Below, piece by piece: positions 16,313-25,862 of a stretch of 45,573 bases of DNA. Under the pieces are notes generated by a model, which searched no databases, had not been told where the DNA came from, and saw only the letters and a list, made by a program, of their open reading frames with translations. Each line of letters opens with the position of its first letter. Position 1 is the first letter of the stretch. The stretch comes from an uncultured Bacteroidales bacterium (GTDB taxonomy: Bacteria > Bacteroidota > Bacteroidia > Bacteroidales > Paludibacteraceae): NCBI GenBank assembly GCA_934692905.1, contig CAKUUM010000011.1, positions 1-45,573 on the forward strand, in the 5' to 3' direction. The position numbers and the translations under genes are program-made.

Positions 16313-17773
16313 TCAGTTCCAGAAGTTGAGGTGGTATGCGAGTTTCAATCCCACATCGAAATAGCCGATACGGTTGGTAGTACCCATAAGCGGCTGCACG
16401 TTCACTACTGCGTTCTGACCATCCTCTTTCGGAGTTGTGATATGTATCACGTCAGCCGCACGCGGGTCGGAGGCTGTAGAGACAGGCTTGTAGGCACTGT
16501 ATGCGCCATAGTTGAAGTACACACCCAATCCCAGCGAGTTGCCCGTGGAGAACTGGAAGTCATAGCCCAATTCAGCACCGACCAGCACATTGAGTTTGAA
16601 TCGGTTGTAGTCGTTCGCACCGCTCATATGGCATTGCGCATCCGTCAGCACACCCGTGATATTCTCGTTGGGTATATCCACATCCCAAAGGCGGTATGTG
16701 ATGCTCGGGTCGGTGACCGTCTGCCGATACGATGTGCTGACGGGCAGCATGAAGGTGGGACCTACATTGAGGAAGAAGCCGTTGGGTGCCACCAATGAGA
16801 ACATCACCGGCACCTGCAGCATCCATTGGCGGTCGGTCTCCTGCACATTGCCTTTCACGGCATATTGTACGGTATTGCCATAGACATCCTTTGTGTCGTA
16901 ACTGTAGTCAAGATAAGTCTTGATACCGCTTTGCATATATCCGGCACTCAGTCCCATAAGGAAACCGATACGGCACTGCTTGGGACGGAGCGTCCAATAG
17001 TGTGCGTACTGGATATCGAACATAGCATCAAAGCCCCAGTTGTAGTCTGCGTCAGGAACGTAGGAAGCCACACCGCCGCGCACACCGATAGAGAAACGGT
17101 CAATAACGCCCAACTTGGCACTGTTATACCGCTCTTGCATGGTCATCTCGCGCGGATTGCGCGGTCCCCACATATGATGGGCAGTAGCGTGTGTAGCCTC
17201 GACAGAGTCCGCCTTCTGCGCAGGCTCTGCGGGAGCAGGCTCCTCCGCTACGGGTTCTGCAGGAAGCACCACGGGTTCCTCTTCGGCAGGAGCAGGAGCG
17301 GCCACGGTATCCGCCGGCGCCGGCTCTGCGGGCAGCGGTTCTACGGGTGCGGGTTCCTCTGCAGGAGCAGGCAGCGTATCCGCCTTGGCAGCCTCTGCAG
17401 CCTTGGCATCAGCCTCGGCTTGCGTCTCATAGCGCGGGTGCACCGCCATAGCGGTAGCGGGATAGACCCACGAATTGATACCTGCCACCAACACGCCATT
17501 GGGGTGCGTCTTGCCGCCCAACTGTCGAATCACGTGGGGCACGGCATATACCCACTTGGACATACGCTCGCCCGTCAGGTAGTGCAGACTGTCCTGGCAC
17601 AGGTAGATGGTATCGCCCACCTTGAAGTCAGCAGGAGTCAGCGTATAGCCCTCCACGGGCTTGCTATTGGCAGCCACCTTGGCAGCAGTAATCTGCGCAT
17701 GAGCGGGTGCAACCACCATGACGGCGGCGAAGAATAGGAGTATTCCTGTAAATGTAAGCATTGTCTTTTTCAT
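16313..17773 (-). CDS. Outer-membrane beta-barrel protein with an Ala/Pro/Glu-rich linker
   Basis: A 486-aa secreted protein. The start is placed at 17773: MKKTMLTFTGILLFF is a clean signal peptide and GGGAGG lies 8 nt upstream, an unusually good Shine-Dalgarno for this phylum. A longer frame from 17788 overlaps the preceding stop codon (TAATG). Residues about 30-115 form a small globular domain (DTIYLCQDSLHYLTGER). About 125-195 is a repetitive linker rich in PAEEPAP, and the rest (about 215-486) is an outer-membrane barrel (FSIGVRGGVASYVP, LGVYFNYGAYSAY, IGYFDVGLKLAYHLNFW). The linker may cross the periplasm or peptidoglycan. It is the last gene of the surface-protein operon; I infer a membrane base or porin for that set. 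Confidence 0.75.
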   Translation of the reverse strand: MKKTMLTFTGILLFFAAVMVVAPAHAQITAAKVAANSKPVEGYTLTPADFKVGDTIYLCQDSLHYLTGERMSKWVYAVPHVIRQLGGKTHPNGVLVAGINSWVYPATAMAVHPRYETQAEADAKAAEAAKADTLPAPAEEPAPVEPLPAEPAPADTVAAPAPAEEEPVVLPAEPVAEEPAPAEPAQKADSVEATHATAHHMWGPRNPREMTMQERYNSAKLGVIDRFSIGVRGGVASYVPDADYNWGFDAMFDIQYAHYWTLRPKQCRIGFLMGLSAGYMQSGIKTYLDYSYDTKDVYGNTVQYAVKGNVQETDRQWMLQVPVMFSLVAPNGFFLNVGPTFMLPVSTSYRQTVTDPSITYRLWDVDIPNENITGVLTDAQCHMSGANDYNRFKLNVLVGAELGYDFQFSTGNSLGLGVYFNYGAYSAYKPVSTASDPRAADVIHITTPKEDGQNAVVNVQPLMGTTNRIGYFDVGLKLAYHLNFWN

Positions 17774-17787
17774 TGTCTTGCCTCCCA

Positions 17788-19995
17788 TTATTTAACGATA
17801 TAACGCAATGTCACTTTGCTGTCCTCAGTCACGACATCCACCAGGTAATAGCCTGCAGAATGTGCAGCACGGAACAGGAACTCCGTAGCCTCGGCGGAGG
17901 TGTAGGAACTCTGCAACTCACCGGAGGTGTTGTAGACACGTATCTCGGTGATAGCAGCCGCATTGAGGTTGAGCAAGCGCATCTGCTCTGCAGGATGTGC
18001 TACGGTAGGAATCAACTGCGGGGACAGACTGTCGGCCTCCTTCTCACAAATCAGCACTACGGTACGCAGAGTGCCGCCACAATCCGACGCATTGACAGAT
18101 TGATGCGTGATACGGGCATAATACTTGCCTGCAAATGCCTCATCGGCGGTGTAGTACAATCCTGTATGCACGCTTTTATCCACTGCCACATCGGGCGCAG
18201 CACCTTGCATACGGTACCACACTACATCGGCAGGCTGTATGTCCCAACCATAGATACTGTCAATGGCATGCTTGTTGACAATCAGCAGACGGTTGCCGTA
18301 CATGCTGCTTGCAGGCATATTATCCATTGTAATATCGTTTTCAGGTGCGGGCTCTACCACAGGCACGGTCAGCGTTGTGTCTGTCGAACCGCAGTCTGTA
18401 GTCACCGCACAGCGCACCTGCACCTCGTTCACACCGCCGCGAATGGCAGTAGTGCCGGGCAGGTCCTGCCAAGCGTTGTTGTCGAACCACTGCCACGTGA
18501 TGACGACATTCGGAGCATACGCTTCACCCGTAGCCGTGATGTGGTCTCGCACGATGCTATTCGCCTTCGTGATGTCAATCGCCTTGCCGCAACGCACGAT
18601 GATACTGCTATCGGGGATGACAGGCAGCGTCAATATATATGGTGCAATGTCGTAGTGATAGATAGAGTCCACAAAATTGTTTTTGGTTACCTCCACACGC
18701 ACCGAGTCCGTCCAAGAGGTAGGACCGGTGATGATGTGCGGGGTCAAGCGACCGTAGTACTCGACGCCACTACATACATAACCAGTGACAGACTTTTCTC
18801 CACGGGTAGTACAGGTATCCACAATAAGTGTTAGAGTCACAATACTATCACAATCTACGGCATTTGTAAGTGTGATAGTCGTATCCCCTGCAGACTCCAT
18901 CTCTATGCCATGCCATGTGTAAGGCAATTCACTCGAGCAGACAGTAGCCGTAGTGTCACCCGTGGTGGGCTCATTTGCGGTCAAGACAAGCGTATAGCGT
19001 ATACTATCGCAACCCAATATACTACTGCGGATTGTGTCATAGTATGTACCTGCACCTGCGATAGCAATGTTGTCATGCCCTTCCCATCTGAAAGAAGATA
19101 AGTCCTTAGCACATATCGATGCACTATCCACCGAATCGTTAGCCTTTTGTACCTTCAATGTCAAGGTCACCACACTATCACAACCGGCAATAGTGTTCAG
19201 CGTATCTGTGAATGTACCCGCTTCCTCAATCTTTTTTCCGTTATGCCACTCGTATGGTAACTCGCTTTCGCAAATGGTAATCACAGTATCGGTTTTAGCA
19301 GAGTGGTGCACTATACCATGATACTTCATAATACTGCGGCACCCCGAAATATCGGCAATGGTATCCGTGACGGTGATATCGTTGTAGTACACCTTGCCGT
19401 TCAGCGTCACCGAGTCACACTCCTCCACTGCTGGGTTGGTAATCGTATCCACATACACGGGCAACACAGCCAACTGCAACGTCAGCATTGTGTCCGATGC
19501 AATCCAATCCGTTGCTTCAATGATAGTGGTATCGGTCGTGCTAAAGATGCTATCTGTATCTATTATCTCACAACCGAACAGATACTTCTGTCCGCTGCAA
19601 ATCGTGTCATAGAGCGTCTGATATATCGTATCGCGTTTGGGTTCCCGCACTTTTAGCACGAAAGTACGTATCGTATCACGCTCCCAACCATAGATAGTAT
19701 CAGAAAACTCGGTATCGGTTGTAAACCGGTCGCAGCCATACAAGTATGTCTCACCCTGCACAATAGAGTCTTTCCACTCTATTGTCACAGGATTCTCTCT
19801 CTCTCTAAGTACCAGCATAGTGCTACCTATCGTAGTCTTTTGCTCGCCTCCCATAAAGGTAATACGACTACACTCAAACAGGTAATTGGTACCTTTCGGA
19901 ACATAGTCCGTGACTGTAGTCGTGGTTTGCGCCTCCGACCGCATCACGCACAACAGCGAAAGTGCCGATACGAGAATTATAAGTTTCGTTTTCAT
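17788..19995 (-). CDS. Large secreted protein with Cys-containing CDS[IV]-type repeats and T9SS tail
   Basis: A 735-aa protein with a signal peptide (about 1-22). From about residue 120 to 400 it carries repeats of one module: (C)xSELPYxW near the start, GxxTxTLxxxxGCDSIVTLTLxV at the end. The copies vary, e.g. CESELPYEWHNGKKI, CSSELPYTWHGIEM and CAKDLSSFRWEG. Such modules occur in Bacteroidetes adhesin-like surface proteins and probably form Ig/PKD-like domains with disulfides. The last about 75 residues (NAAAITEIRVYNTSGELQ through GYYLVDVV to LRYIVK) are a T9SS type A-like sorting domain. It follows the 203-aa gene after 25 nt and overlaps the barrel gene's alternative start. Adhesion or binding is an inference. 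Confidence 0.82.
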   Translation of the reverse strand: MKTKLIILVSALSLLCVMRSEAQTTTTVTDYVPKGTNYLFECSRITFMGGEQKTTIGSTMLVLRERENPVTIEWKDSIVQGETYLYGCDRFTTDTEFSDTIYGWERDTIRTFVLKVREPKRDTIYQTLYDTICSGQKYLFGCEIIDTDSIFSTTDTTIIEATDWIASDTMLTLQLAVLPVYVDTITNPAVEECDSVTLNGKVYYNDITVTDTIADISGCRSIMKYHGIVHHSAKTDTVITICESELPYEWHNGKKIEEAGTFTDTLNTIAGCDSVVTLTLKVQKANDSVDSASICAKDLSSFRWEGHDNIAIAGAGTYYDTIRSSILGCDSIRYTLVLTANEPTTGDTTATVCSSELPYTWHGIEMESAGDTTITLTNAVDCDSIVTLTLIVDTCTTRGEKSVTGYVCSGVEYYGRLTPHIITGPTSWTDSVRVEVTKNNFVDSIYHYDIAPYILTLPVIPDSSIIVRCGKAIDITKANSIVRDHITATGEAYAPNVVITWQWFDNNAWQDLPGTTAIRGGVNEVQVRCAVTTDCGSTDTTLTVPVVEPAPENDITMDNMPASSMYGNRLLIVNKHAIDSIYGWDIQPADVVWYRMQGAAPDVAVDKSVHTGLYYTADEAFAGKYYARITHQSVNASDCGGTLRTVVLICEKEADSLSPQLIPTVAHPAEQMRLLNLNAAAITEIRVYNTSGELQSSYTSAEATEFLFRAAHSAGYYLVDVVTEDSKVTLRYIVK

Positions 19996-20020
19996 TCAAG
20001 TATTGATATAAATTCCTTGA

Positions 20021-20629
20021 TTATTTCATCATTTTTCTGCCGTTCACTATGTATATGCCTCGAGGCAGAGTATTCCACGCATCTGTGGTGCATACACACC
20101 GCCCCAACAGGTCATACACAGCGTCACTCGCCTGCATCGGTGATACAGATTCTACGTCTGTGGTCTCACCGCGCGTGGTGGTAATCACGAAGCGGCGTGG
20201 CTGTGAAACGGCAAGTGAAGTGAATTGGTACGAAGCAGCATCACGCATAGATAGCCGGACATTGGTTTTCAAATCTGAAAATGACCAATCTACACGCTGC
20301 GCCATTTGGAAATGAATGATGTAGTTCCCCCTCTGTGCACATGCAAATCCCAAGTACGTGTTATGCACATTGTCCGTAGCCAAAGTGCTCAACGGCTGTT
20401 CTGCACTAATGTAGAGATTGACAGAATCATTCATCTGCTTGGGTTGGCAACTCTGCTGCATCTCTTCGGGAGAGAGCAGTGCCGACTCGGTGATACACAC
20501 CGAGTCCAGCACCACACCCGTCTCTACATCCGCGATGCGGACAACCGCCGTCCATTCTGCAGTCTGAGCAAAAGCCATTGTCGTGCTAATGACAGATAAC
20601 AAGAAGGGGAATATCCATCTCGATTTCAT
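20021..20629 (-). CDS. Small secreted protein with the operon's shared module and T9SS-like tail
   Basis: A 202-aa protein. The ATG at 20629 shares its A with the TGA of the upstream adhesin (TGATG), so translation is coupled; a GTG one codon earlier is unlikely. A signal peptide ends near AFAQ. The body (VVRIADVE, then VNLYIS, NTYLGFACAQRGNYIIHF, YQFTSLA, RRFVIT) aligns by pattern with the 241-aa protein at 24787-25512 and with the C-terminal part of the two giant adhesins. It ends VYDLLGR, then LPRGIYIVNGRKMMK, a T9SS-type tail. The function is unknown; being the stand-alone version of a module in the adhesin next to it suggests a structural partner or paralogue. Confidence 0.8.
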   Translation of the reverse strand: MKSRWIFPFLLSVISTTMAFAQTAEWTAVVRIADVETGVVLDSVCITESALLSPEEMQQSCQPKQMNDSVNLYISAEQPLSTLATDNVHNTYLGFACAQRGNYIIHFQMAQRVDWSFSDLKTNVRLSMRDAASYQFTSLAVSQPRRFVITTTRGETTDVESVSPMQASDAVYDLLGRCVCTTDAWNTLPRGIYIVNGRKMMK

Positions 20630-23600
20630 CACTTCACTACTTTTTTGCCATTGATGATATATACACCTGCAGGCAAAGCACTCTGTTGGTCGGCATCGCC
20701 CAAGTATTGACCTGTAACAGAGTAAATACCCTTGGCAGTTGCGGCTGTCGTTTCGGCGGTTGTACCATCCACACCCGTCGTCACCTCCGAACGACTCACA
20801 ATGCGGAATCGGTTGGTCGTCGTATTGGCATCTGCCGTGAAGGTATAACTGTTGCCCTCGGACATCTCAGTCACTATACCCGTCTGCAGGTCCTGTAAGT
20901 AGAGTAGCTCACCTTCTGTGTAACCGAAACTCAACACATACTCCGTAGAACTGTTGCTTTGTATGCCTATCTCTGTACCTGACAAATCTTCCGTAGCATA
21001 CGTGGAGTACTTGCCACCTGCATTAGCCACATAGATGTTCACATTCGGCACATCGTTCATCATCTTTGTACACGACTCTATCGGGTCACCATTGAAAACA
21101 TACAACCTGTCCTTGCTTCCATCGCTCGCCGTCAGGCGGATTTGTACACCCGTTATGCCTGCTGACTCTGAGGAACGGCGTACTGACTTGCTCGGGGTAG
21201 AAGAGGCTTGCAATGCGTTCCATACCGCATTCTCGTAAGTCAGGTCTATGTTCACAGGCTCATTCGCACGCAGGAAGAAACCGGCCATAGACGCTATCGT
21301 GCCCCAATACTGCGAGTAGTCGCCCAAACGCAAGAAACTGCGGTTGATATCAACAAACGTTCCTGCACTCCAATCATCACCACCTATAGTCACATCCAAA
21401 GGCAACAATATCTTTATCGAAGACTCTACCTTACCCTCATTACGCAACTTATCCAACTGGTTCAGCACCTCATAGGCATCCAGCGGAGCCATCCAACTGT
21501 TCGCAAAGAAATGGAAACCCTCACCAGGCATAGACAAATGCGCATCCGAATTGCCTACCAACGTTCCCTGCATAGTAACAGGAGTTGTTGGCGCCGATTC
21601 CGTTTCTGTCGCAACGGCAAAGCCTCTGAACGGTTCGCACAGGATAGAAATTCCTGAAAGGCTCGTTTGTTGCCAACCTTTGGAATAATCCCAATAGTTA
21701 CCATACCAATACTCAACAGGTTTCGTCACTACCGGCTTACCCGTGGTAACACTACCCATATAGCAACGGACAAACTCATCTTCTACGCCCTCTACATAAC
21801 TGCCGACCACTTTCTTGTACGTGTTCAGGTACTTCTCCACGCTCGCTTGGGGCTGATTGTTGCTCTCGGCTGCAGGACTGATTGCCAATATACCACCGTC
21901 CTCTATCTTCAGTTGGTCGGCACCCGAGAGACCCGCGATACCCTCCTTACCTACCAGCAACTTTCCGCCTGCCTTAATGGTTATCGTCTTGCCTTCAGCG
22001 ACGGTAATACCGTATGCCTCTGCAGTCACGCCGTCAGGAATAACCACATTGGCGGCTATCATAACCGGAGTCGCTGAAGTGGAACCCGTAGTATTAGACC
22101 AGTTGGCTGCCGTACTCCAATCGCCCGCGGTCGTAAAGGTAATGTCGGCAGGCTTGTCGCCTATGGTATAAGGATATTCGTCCTTGGTAGCAGCATCTTC
22201 ATTTGCCACTACCACTTTGCCGTCTGCCACATACTGGGACGGAGACAAATTATATACACCGCCATTGAGGACGACTTTCTTGTTCGCTGACCAGACGATG
22301 TTCTTGCTCGTCGAGAACACCTGCGCATTGTTCACCACAACGCTCACTTTGTCGATAGCCTCCTGCTCGTTGTTCTGCGGATTTGCTTGGTAAATCGGCG
22401 TATATGCCTTGAGCAAACCGCCCTCGACAAGAACCTTTATCGGCAACTTCGTATTATGTTGGCATGCGGCGATAGCACTTGCCTGCGAGGTAGAACCGCT
22501 GCCGTTGCCTTGGTCATCAGCCGGAGCGTCGGAGGTGCAGACAATCTTACCGCCGGTTACATTCAACTTACCGGCACGCAACTCGAAACCGTGGTGGCTT
22601 GTGGTAGCCGTACCAGCATAGTTCCAGATGCCATAACCTGCCGCATAAGCCAGCGAGTTAGCGGTAAATGTAGCCGTACTACCGATATTGAAAGTAGGTG
22701 CGTTATCGCTAATGGTGGTCAGAGCCCCTTGAATATAGAACGGACATTGTCCTTCATACGTACCATTGAAGTTTACAACCATGCCATAAGGCTGATTCTT
22801 TTGTATTTGAGAAACAGCGGCAAAATACCCCTTACCGGCTGCTTGGGTAATGGTAACGTTTGATTCTATGTTCAATACAGAATAGTTGGTCACTGTCGGA
22901 TTGGTAGAGCCATACATATCAAACACAAACTCTTCCGTACAATTCAATGTACCGTTTTTGATAGTCAGGCTACCATTCTCCACAAAACTATCACCACTTG
23001 TCAGTGTAAGTGTCTTTCCGTTTAAGTCCAGATATGCATGCCGACCATTCACTTTGATAGCAGTATAGGGGAAACTGGTCAACAATTTTGCATACTCATT
23101 TTCAGAAGAAGCCTCCAAAGCCTCTGCCAAGTCGTTGTATTGCACAGTTCCAACTTGTGCAACCATTGCTCCTTGTTGAGCCACACGATAGCCATCGCCA
23201 AACGCAAAAAGGCTATAGCCCTCTGCGAGATAATTCTCTATTTGGCTTTTTGCGTCTGCAACAAAGAAACCGGAAGATACACTGACAGAGCCGCCCTCTT
23301 TGTTATCAATCTTAAAATCTTTTCCATAGTGGATTTCCCATTCCAAAGTCGGGTAACCTGTAAGCGTCAAAGTTCCCTCATTCTCAATGGTTACATTGTC
23401 CACATACATCTGCGTATTGGGCTCAAATGTTGACGAACCACCAATTTTCAGAGAACCCTTATTGACAATTTTGAAATTGTTCCAATTTCCTTTCACGACC
23501 ATTGCACCGGTAGAAATGGTAATGTTGCCCTCATTAGTAATTGTAGCAAGAGACTTGTTAGAGGACTCATTCAGCAAAGTGAATTTCTTATCTGCGGGGA

Positions 23601-24759
23601 TGGTGAAATCCGCCGATGACAAAACATTAATAGTAACATTGTTCGCCTCAGAGATACATTTCTGAGCATCGGTATATCCTACCAGAGTGTTCTGCAAACC
23701 TAAAACATAGGCTCCATCCTCCAACATATAGTAAGACTTTCCATTCTCTGTCTTTTGCTCAAAATGCTTGCCCTCCGGTGCCATAGTATAGGGGAGGAGT
23801 GATGTGAAAAATTTACCACACTCAACATTTGCTTTGTTTTTTTTCAATATAGAAACAGGGTTAGGGAGAGTGATGAAAATTGGGGCATCAAATACAGGTT
23901 CTGCAGTTCCTTTCTTGATAGAACAAGAAGAACCATCATTGGAAGAAAATTCGACTACAGAATTGGCGGTTCTGCCCGCTCCAACGATATAACGTCCTCC
24001 AACAATAGCCAAATCGCATTTCTTGTAAAGGTATATTGCTCTGCAATTTCCTGTGAGTTTGGACATATCAATCTCGCAATCTTGCAAGGCAAATGAAGCC
24101 CTTCCCGTTCTGAAGGCTTGAATGCCGAACAATGTGCAATTTGCTGCAAAATCAACAGCAACATTTTCAAACTTATCTTGGCAGACACCTTCTCCAGAGT
24201 ATATACCTGTCTCGAGGATTCTTCTTACGTTATTCTGTACCGCAAAATCTGTGTTTGTAATAGAGAAAACACAATAACTATTATCTGCGTATATAACACG
24301 ACCATCGCCCGTTCCTGTAGCATTTACTTCTACTTTTATCCCATTGATATTTAGAGCCTTGGTTGAAGCATTTACATCAAAGACTTTTGCAGCCTTTGCA
24401 GCGGTCGTAAATGATAAAACGCCCTTCTGTGCTGTATTGTCCAGAATACTCAGAGCGGCATTTGCGCCCAAGGAGATGACATTTGTTGCATTTGCATCGG
24501 CGTCCCAAGTGAGCGTCTTGCCTGCGAGGTCAAGGGTTTGAGCACCGGCAACGGTATAGGTAGCCGTAGCAGTATAGGTGGCATTATCCAACATGGTCAG
24601 CGTGGTACCATCTGTCCACGCTGCAAGAGCCTCCGCCATAGTCGGATACTCACCAACAAGCGTTCCGTCCGCCGTCCGGGTAACCTTGGCGGCGTTTTGT
24701 GCCCACAGAGTTGTACTGAACAACAACGCGGCAATTATCAAAGAATAAACGTGTTTCAT
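20629..24759 (-). CDS. Giant beta-helix adhesin-like surface protein A, T9SS-like tail
   Basis: A 1376-aa protein. The signal peptide ends in LWAQ (about 1-21). Residues about 40-790 are a variable beta-helix-like region of short strands with many Asn/Gly/Thr turns (e.g. TLDLAGKTLTWDADAN, LNINGIKVEV, LDLNGKTLTLTSG). Residues 795-1376 are encoded by DNA identical to that of protein B at 27673-31878. This part includes a GDWSTAANWS/GKTITIKAGGKLLVG beta-helix start and a large beta-sandwich region (VEYWYGNYWDYSKGW, FHFFANSWMAPLDAYEVL). The module shared with the two small operon proteins (about 1205-1320) and the tail LPAGVYIINGKKVVK follow. It is probably exposed on the cell surface. Ligand unknown; adhesion is an inference from architecture. 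Confidence 0.85.
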   Translation of the reverse strand: MKHVYSLIIAALLFSTTLWAQNAAKVTRTADGTLVGEYPTMAEALAAWTDGTTLTMLDNATYTATATYTVAGAQTLDLAGKTLTWDADANATNVISLGANAALSILDNTAQKGVLSFTTAAKAAKVFDVNASTKALNINGIKVEVNATGTGDGRVIYADNSYCVFSITNTDFAVQNNVRRILETGIYSGEGVCQDKFENVAVDFAANCTLFGIQAFRTGRASFALQDCEIDMSKLTGNCRAIYLYKKCDLAIVGGRYIVGAGRTANSVVEFSSNDGSSCSIKKGTAEPVFDAPIFITLPNPVSILKKNKANVECGKFFTSLLPYTMAPEGKHFEQKTENGKSYYMLEDGAYVLGLQNTLVGYTDAQKCISEANNVTINVLSSADFTIPADKKFTLLNESSNKSLATITNEGNITISTGAMVVKGNWNNFKIVNKGSLKIGGSSTFEPNTQMYVDNVTIENEGTLTLTGYPTLEWEIHYGKDFKIDNKEGGSVSVSSGFFVADAKSQIENYLAEGYSLFAFGDGYRVAQQGAMVAQVGTVQYNDLAEALEASSENEYAKLLTSFPYTAIKVNGRHAYLDLNGKTLTLTSGDSFVENGSLTIKNGTLNCTEEFVFDMYGSTNPTVTNYSVLNIESNVTITQAAGKGYFAAVSQIQKNQPYGMVVNFNGTYEGQCPFYIQGALTTISDNAPTFNIGSTATFTANSLAYAAGYGIWNYAGTATTSHHGFELRAGKLNVTGGKIVCTSDAPADDQGNGSGSTSQASAIAACQHNTKLPIKVLVEGGLLKAYTPIYQANPQNNEQEAIDKVSVVVNNAQVFSTSKNIVWSANKKVVLNGGVYNLSPSQYVADGKVVVANEDAATKDEYPYTIGDKPADITFTTAGDWSTAANWSNTTGSTSATPVMIAANVVIPDGVTAEAYGITVAEGKTITIKAGGKLLVGKEGIAGLSGADQLKIEDGGILAISPAAESNNQPQASVEKYLNTYKKVVGSYVEGVEDEFVRCYMGSVTTGKPVVTKPVEYWYGNYWDYSKGWQQTSLSGISILCEPFRGFAVATETESAPTTPVTMQGTLVGNSDAHLSMPGEGFHFFANSWMAPLDAYEVLNQLDKLRNEGKVESSIKILLPLDVTIGGDDWSAGTFVDINRSFLRLGDYSQYWGTIASMAGFFLRANEPVNIDLTYENAVWNALQASSTPSKSVRRSSESAGITGVQIRLTASDGSKDRLYVFNGDPIESCTKMMNDVPNVNIYVANAGGKYSTYATEDLSGTEIGIQSNSSTEYVLSFGYTEGELLYLQDLQTGIVTEMSEGNSYTFTADANTTTNRFRIVSRSEVTTGVDGTTAETTAATAKGIYSVTGQYLGDADQQSALPAGVYIINGKKVVK
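20631..22377 (-). repeat. 1,747-bp direct repeat, copy 1 (3' cassette of adhesin A)
   Basis: Identical by eye to 27675-29421 at a constant offset of 7,044 bp. It starts in the last sense codon of the gene (stop codons differ: TGA here, TAA in copy 2). It ends abruptly at 22378, beyond which the two genes are only partly similar. Shadow frames inside it also translate identically, confirming nucleotide identity. Confidence 0.93.
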
Positions 24760-24786
24760 ATCCTAAAAAATGAAAAGTTTGTATTT

Positions 24787-25512
24787 TTATTGCACGCCAA
24801 TAGTAAGCACCTCGCCATTTGCCTTAATGGTGTAGTGCCCTTTAGTCAGATTGCGTAGGTCAATCTCATGATAGATAGCCTTCGGTGCCTCATCTGCTAC
24901 GACTTTACCATCTGCGTCCTTGATTACGATATGGTCGGTGTTTTTGTCCGTAGGATAATTGGAAATCTGCAAATACCCATTGCGATAGCAAATCTCATAC
25001 TCGGGAGAAATAGGCGAAGTCGGGGTAACAAACACAAAGCGGTCAGTGATGGTCGCGCTCTTATCTGCATTAAAAGAATAGGGTGCCGTACAGGGGAACT
25101 CTGTACCCGTAACCATATCTTTAAGATAAAGGACATCCCCCTTAAGGAAATCGAAACTCAATACATAGGTATCATCTTCACTGCTTGTTTTGAGTCCCAA
25201 GTAGGTTCCTACGATATTATTCGTACGTATCGTAGTAATTATTTTTTCATAGGAAACCGCCCAAATGGTTACATTTTTCAATCCCTCGTTCAATGACCCT
25301 GTCACCTCGTGACTGCTATCATAGGAACTGCCATCGTATGCAGCATCCTGATAGACATACATCGGGCTACTATAAGGTTTGCCCAATGTATTTACTGCCT
25401 TTGCTGTGGATAATTTCACACGCACCATGGTCTTATAATCATCTTGCTGTGCCATAGTTAGACTGCAAATCATCATCATAGCCAACAAGGCAAAGACTTT
25501 ATTCGTTTTCAT
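24787..25512 (-). CDS. Secreted protein carrying the shared adhesin module
   Basis: A 241-aa protein with a signal peptide (MKTNKVFALLAMMMICSLTMA). The body runs from MVRVKLST to DRFVFVTP. It matches the C-terminal module of both giant adhesins: TYVLSFDFLKGDVLYLKDMVTG here against EYVLSFGYTEGELLYLQDLQTG there, then YSFNADK against YTFTADA, and RFVFV against RFRIV. The last 50 residues (DHIVIKDADGKVVAD, LTKGHYTIKANGEVLTIGVQ) look like a short T9SS-type sorting domain. It sits 27 nt upstream of adhesin A on the same strand and downstream of the 40-aa peptide. Function unknown. Confidence 0.82.
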   Translation of the reverse strand: MKTNKVFALLAMMMICSLTMAQQDDYKTMVRVKLSTAKAVNTLGKPYSSPMYVYQDAAYDGSSYDSSHEVTGSLNEGLKNVTIWAVSYEKIITTIRTNNIVGTYLGLKTSSEDDTYVLSFDFLKGDVLYLKDMVTGTEFPCTAPYSFNADKSATITDRFVFVTPTSPISPEYEICYRNGYLQISNYPTDKNTDHIVIKDADGKVVADEAPKAIYHEIDLRNLTKGHYTIKANGEVLTIGVQ

Positions 25513-25603
25513 TATTCTATTGTTTTTATTGTATTGTTTTACTTACTACATTGCCCAACAAGCGTTTGGCACACCTATTGGATATCATACTTGCACACTA
25601 TGC

Positions 25604-25726
25604 TTATTCACGACCTCCAGGACCAACAGGAGGTATTGTAGGATCTTTGAAACCGCCTGAACTACACAGAATGCTGGTCTCCACTTTCTGAATGTCCGCT
25701 TGCGGACACAAATACGTTTTTTTCAT
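25604..25726 (-). CDS. 40-aa MKKxYxxP-type small peptide at the head of the surface operon
   Basis: Too short for ordinary gene calling. It begins MKKTYLCPQADIQKVETS, continues ILCSSGGFKDPTIPPVGP and ends GGRE. I recall short Bacteroidetes peptides with the same plan: MKKxYxxP, a charged V/I-E-T segment, an L-C/A-S-S stretch, then a Gly/Pro-rich end, often beside surface-protein genes. The start has an A-rich upstream region typical of this phylum. It lies 91 nt upstream of the 241-aa gene on the same strand. There is no obvious signal peptide. The codon pattern is open and coherent, but the call rests on the recognisable start and position only. Confidence 0.6.
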   Translation of the reverse strand: MKKTYLCPQADIQKVETSILCSSGGFKDPTIPPVGPGGRE

Positions 25727-25862
25727 ATCATTTTTGTTTTTAAGTTATTATTCTCTATTCCATTGAATGACCCGAAACATGTAATTATCCATATAATCAG
25801 CCATTCATTCTTTATCCATTCCTTATGAATTATCGCCATTGTATCCATACAGACACTCTATG

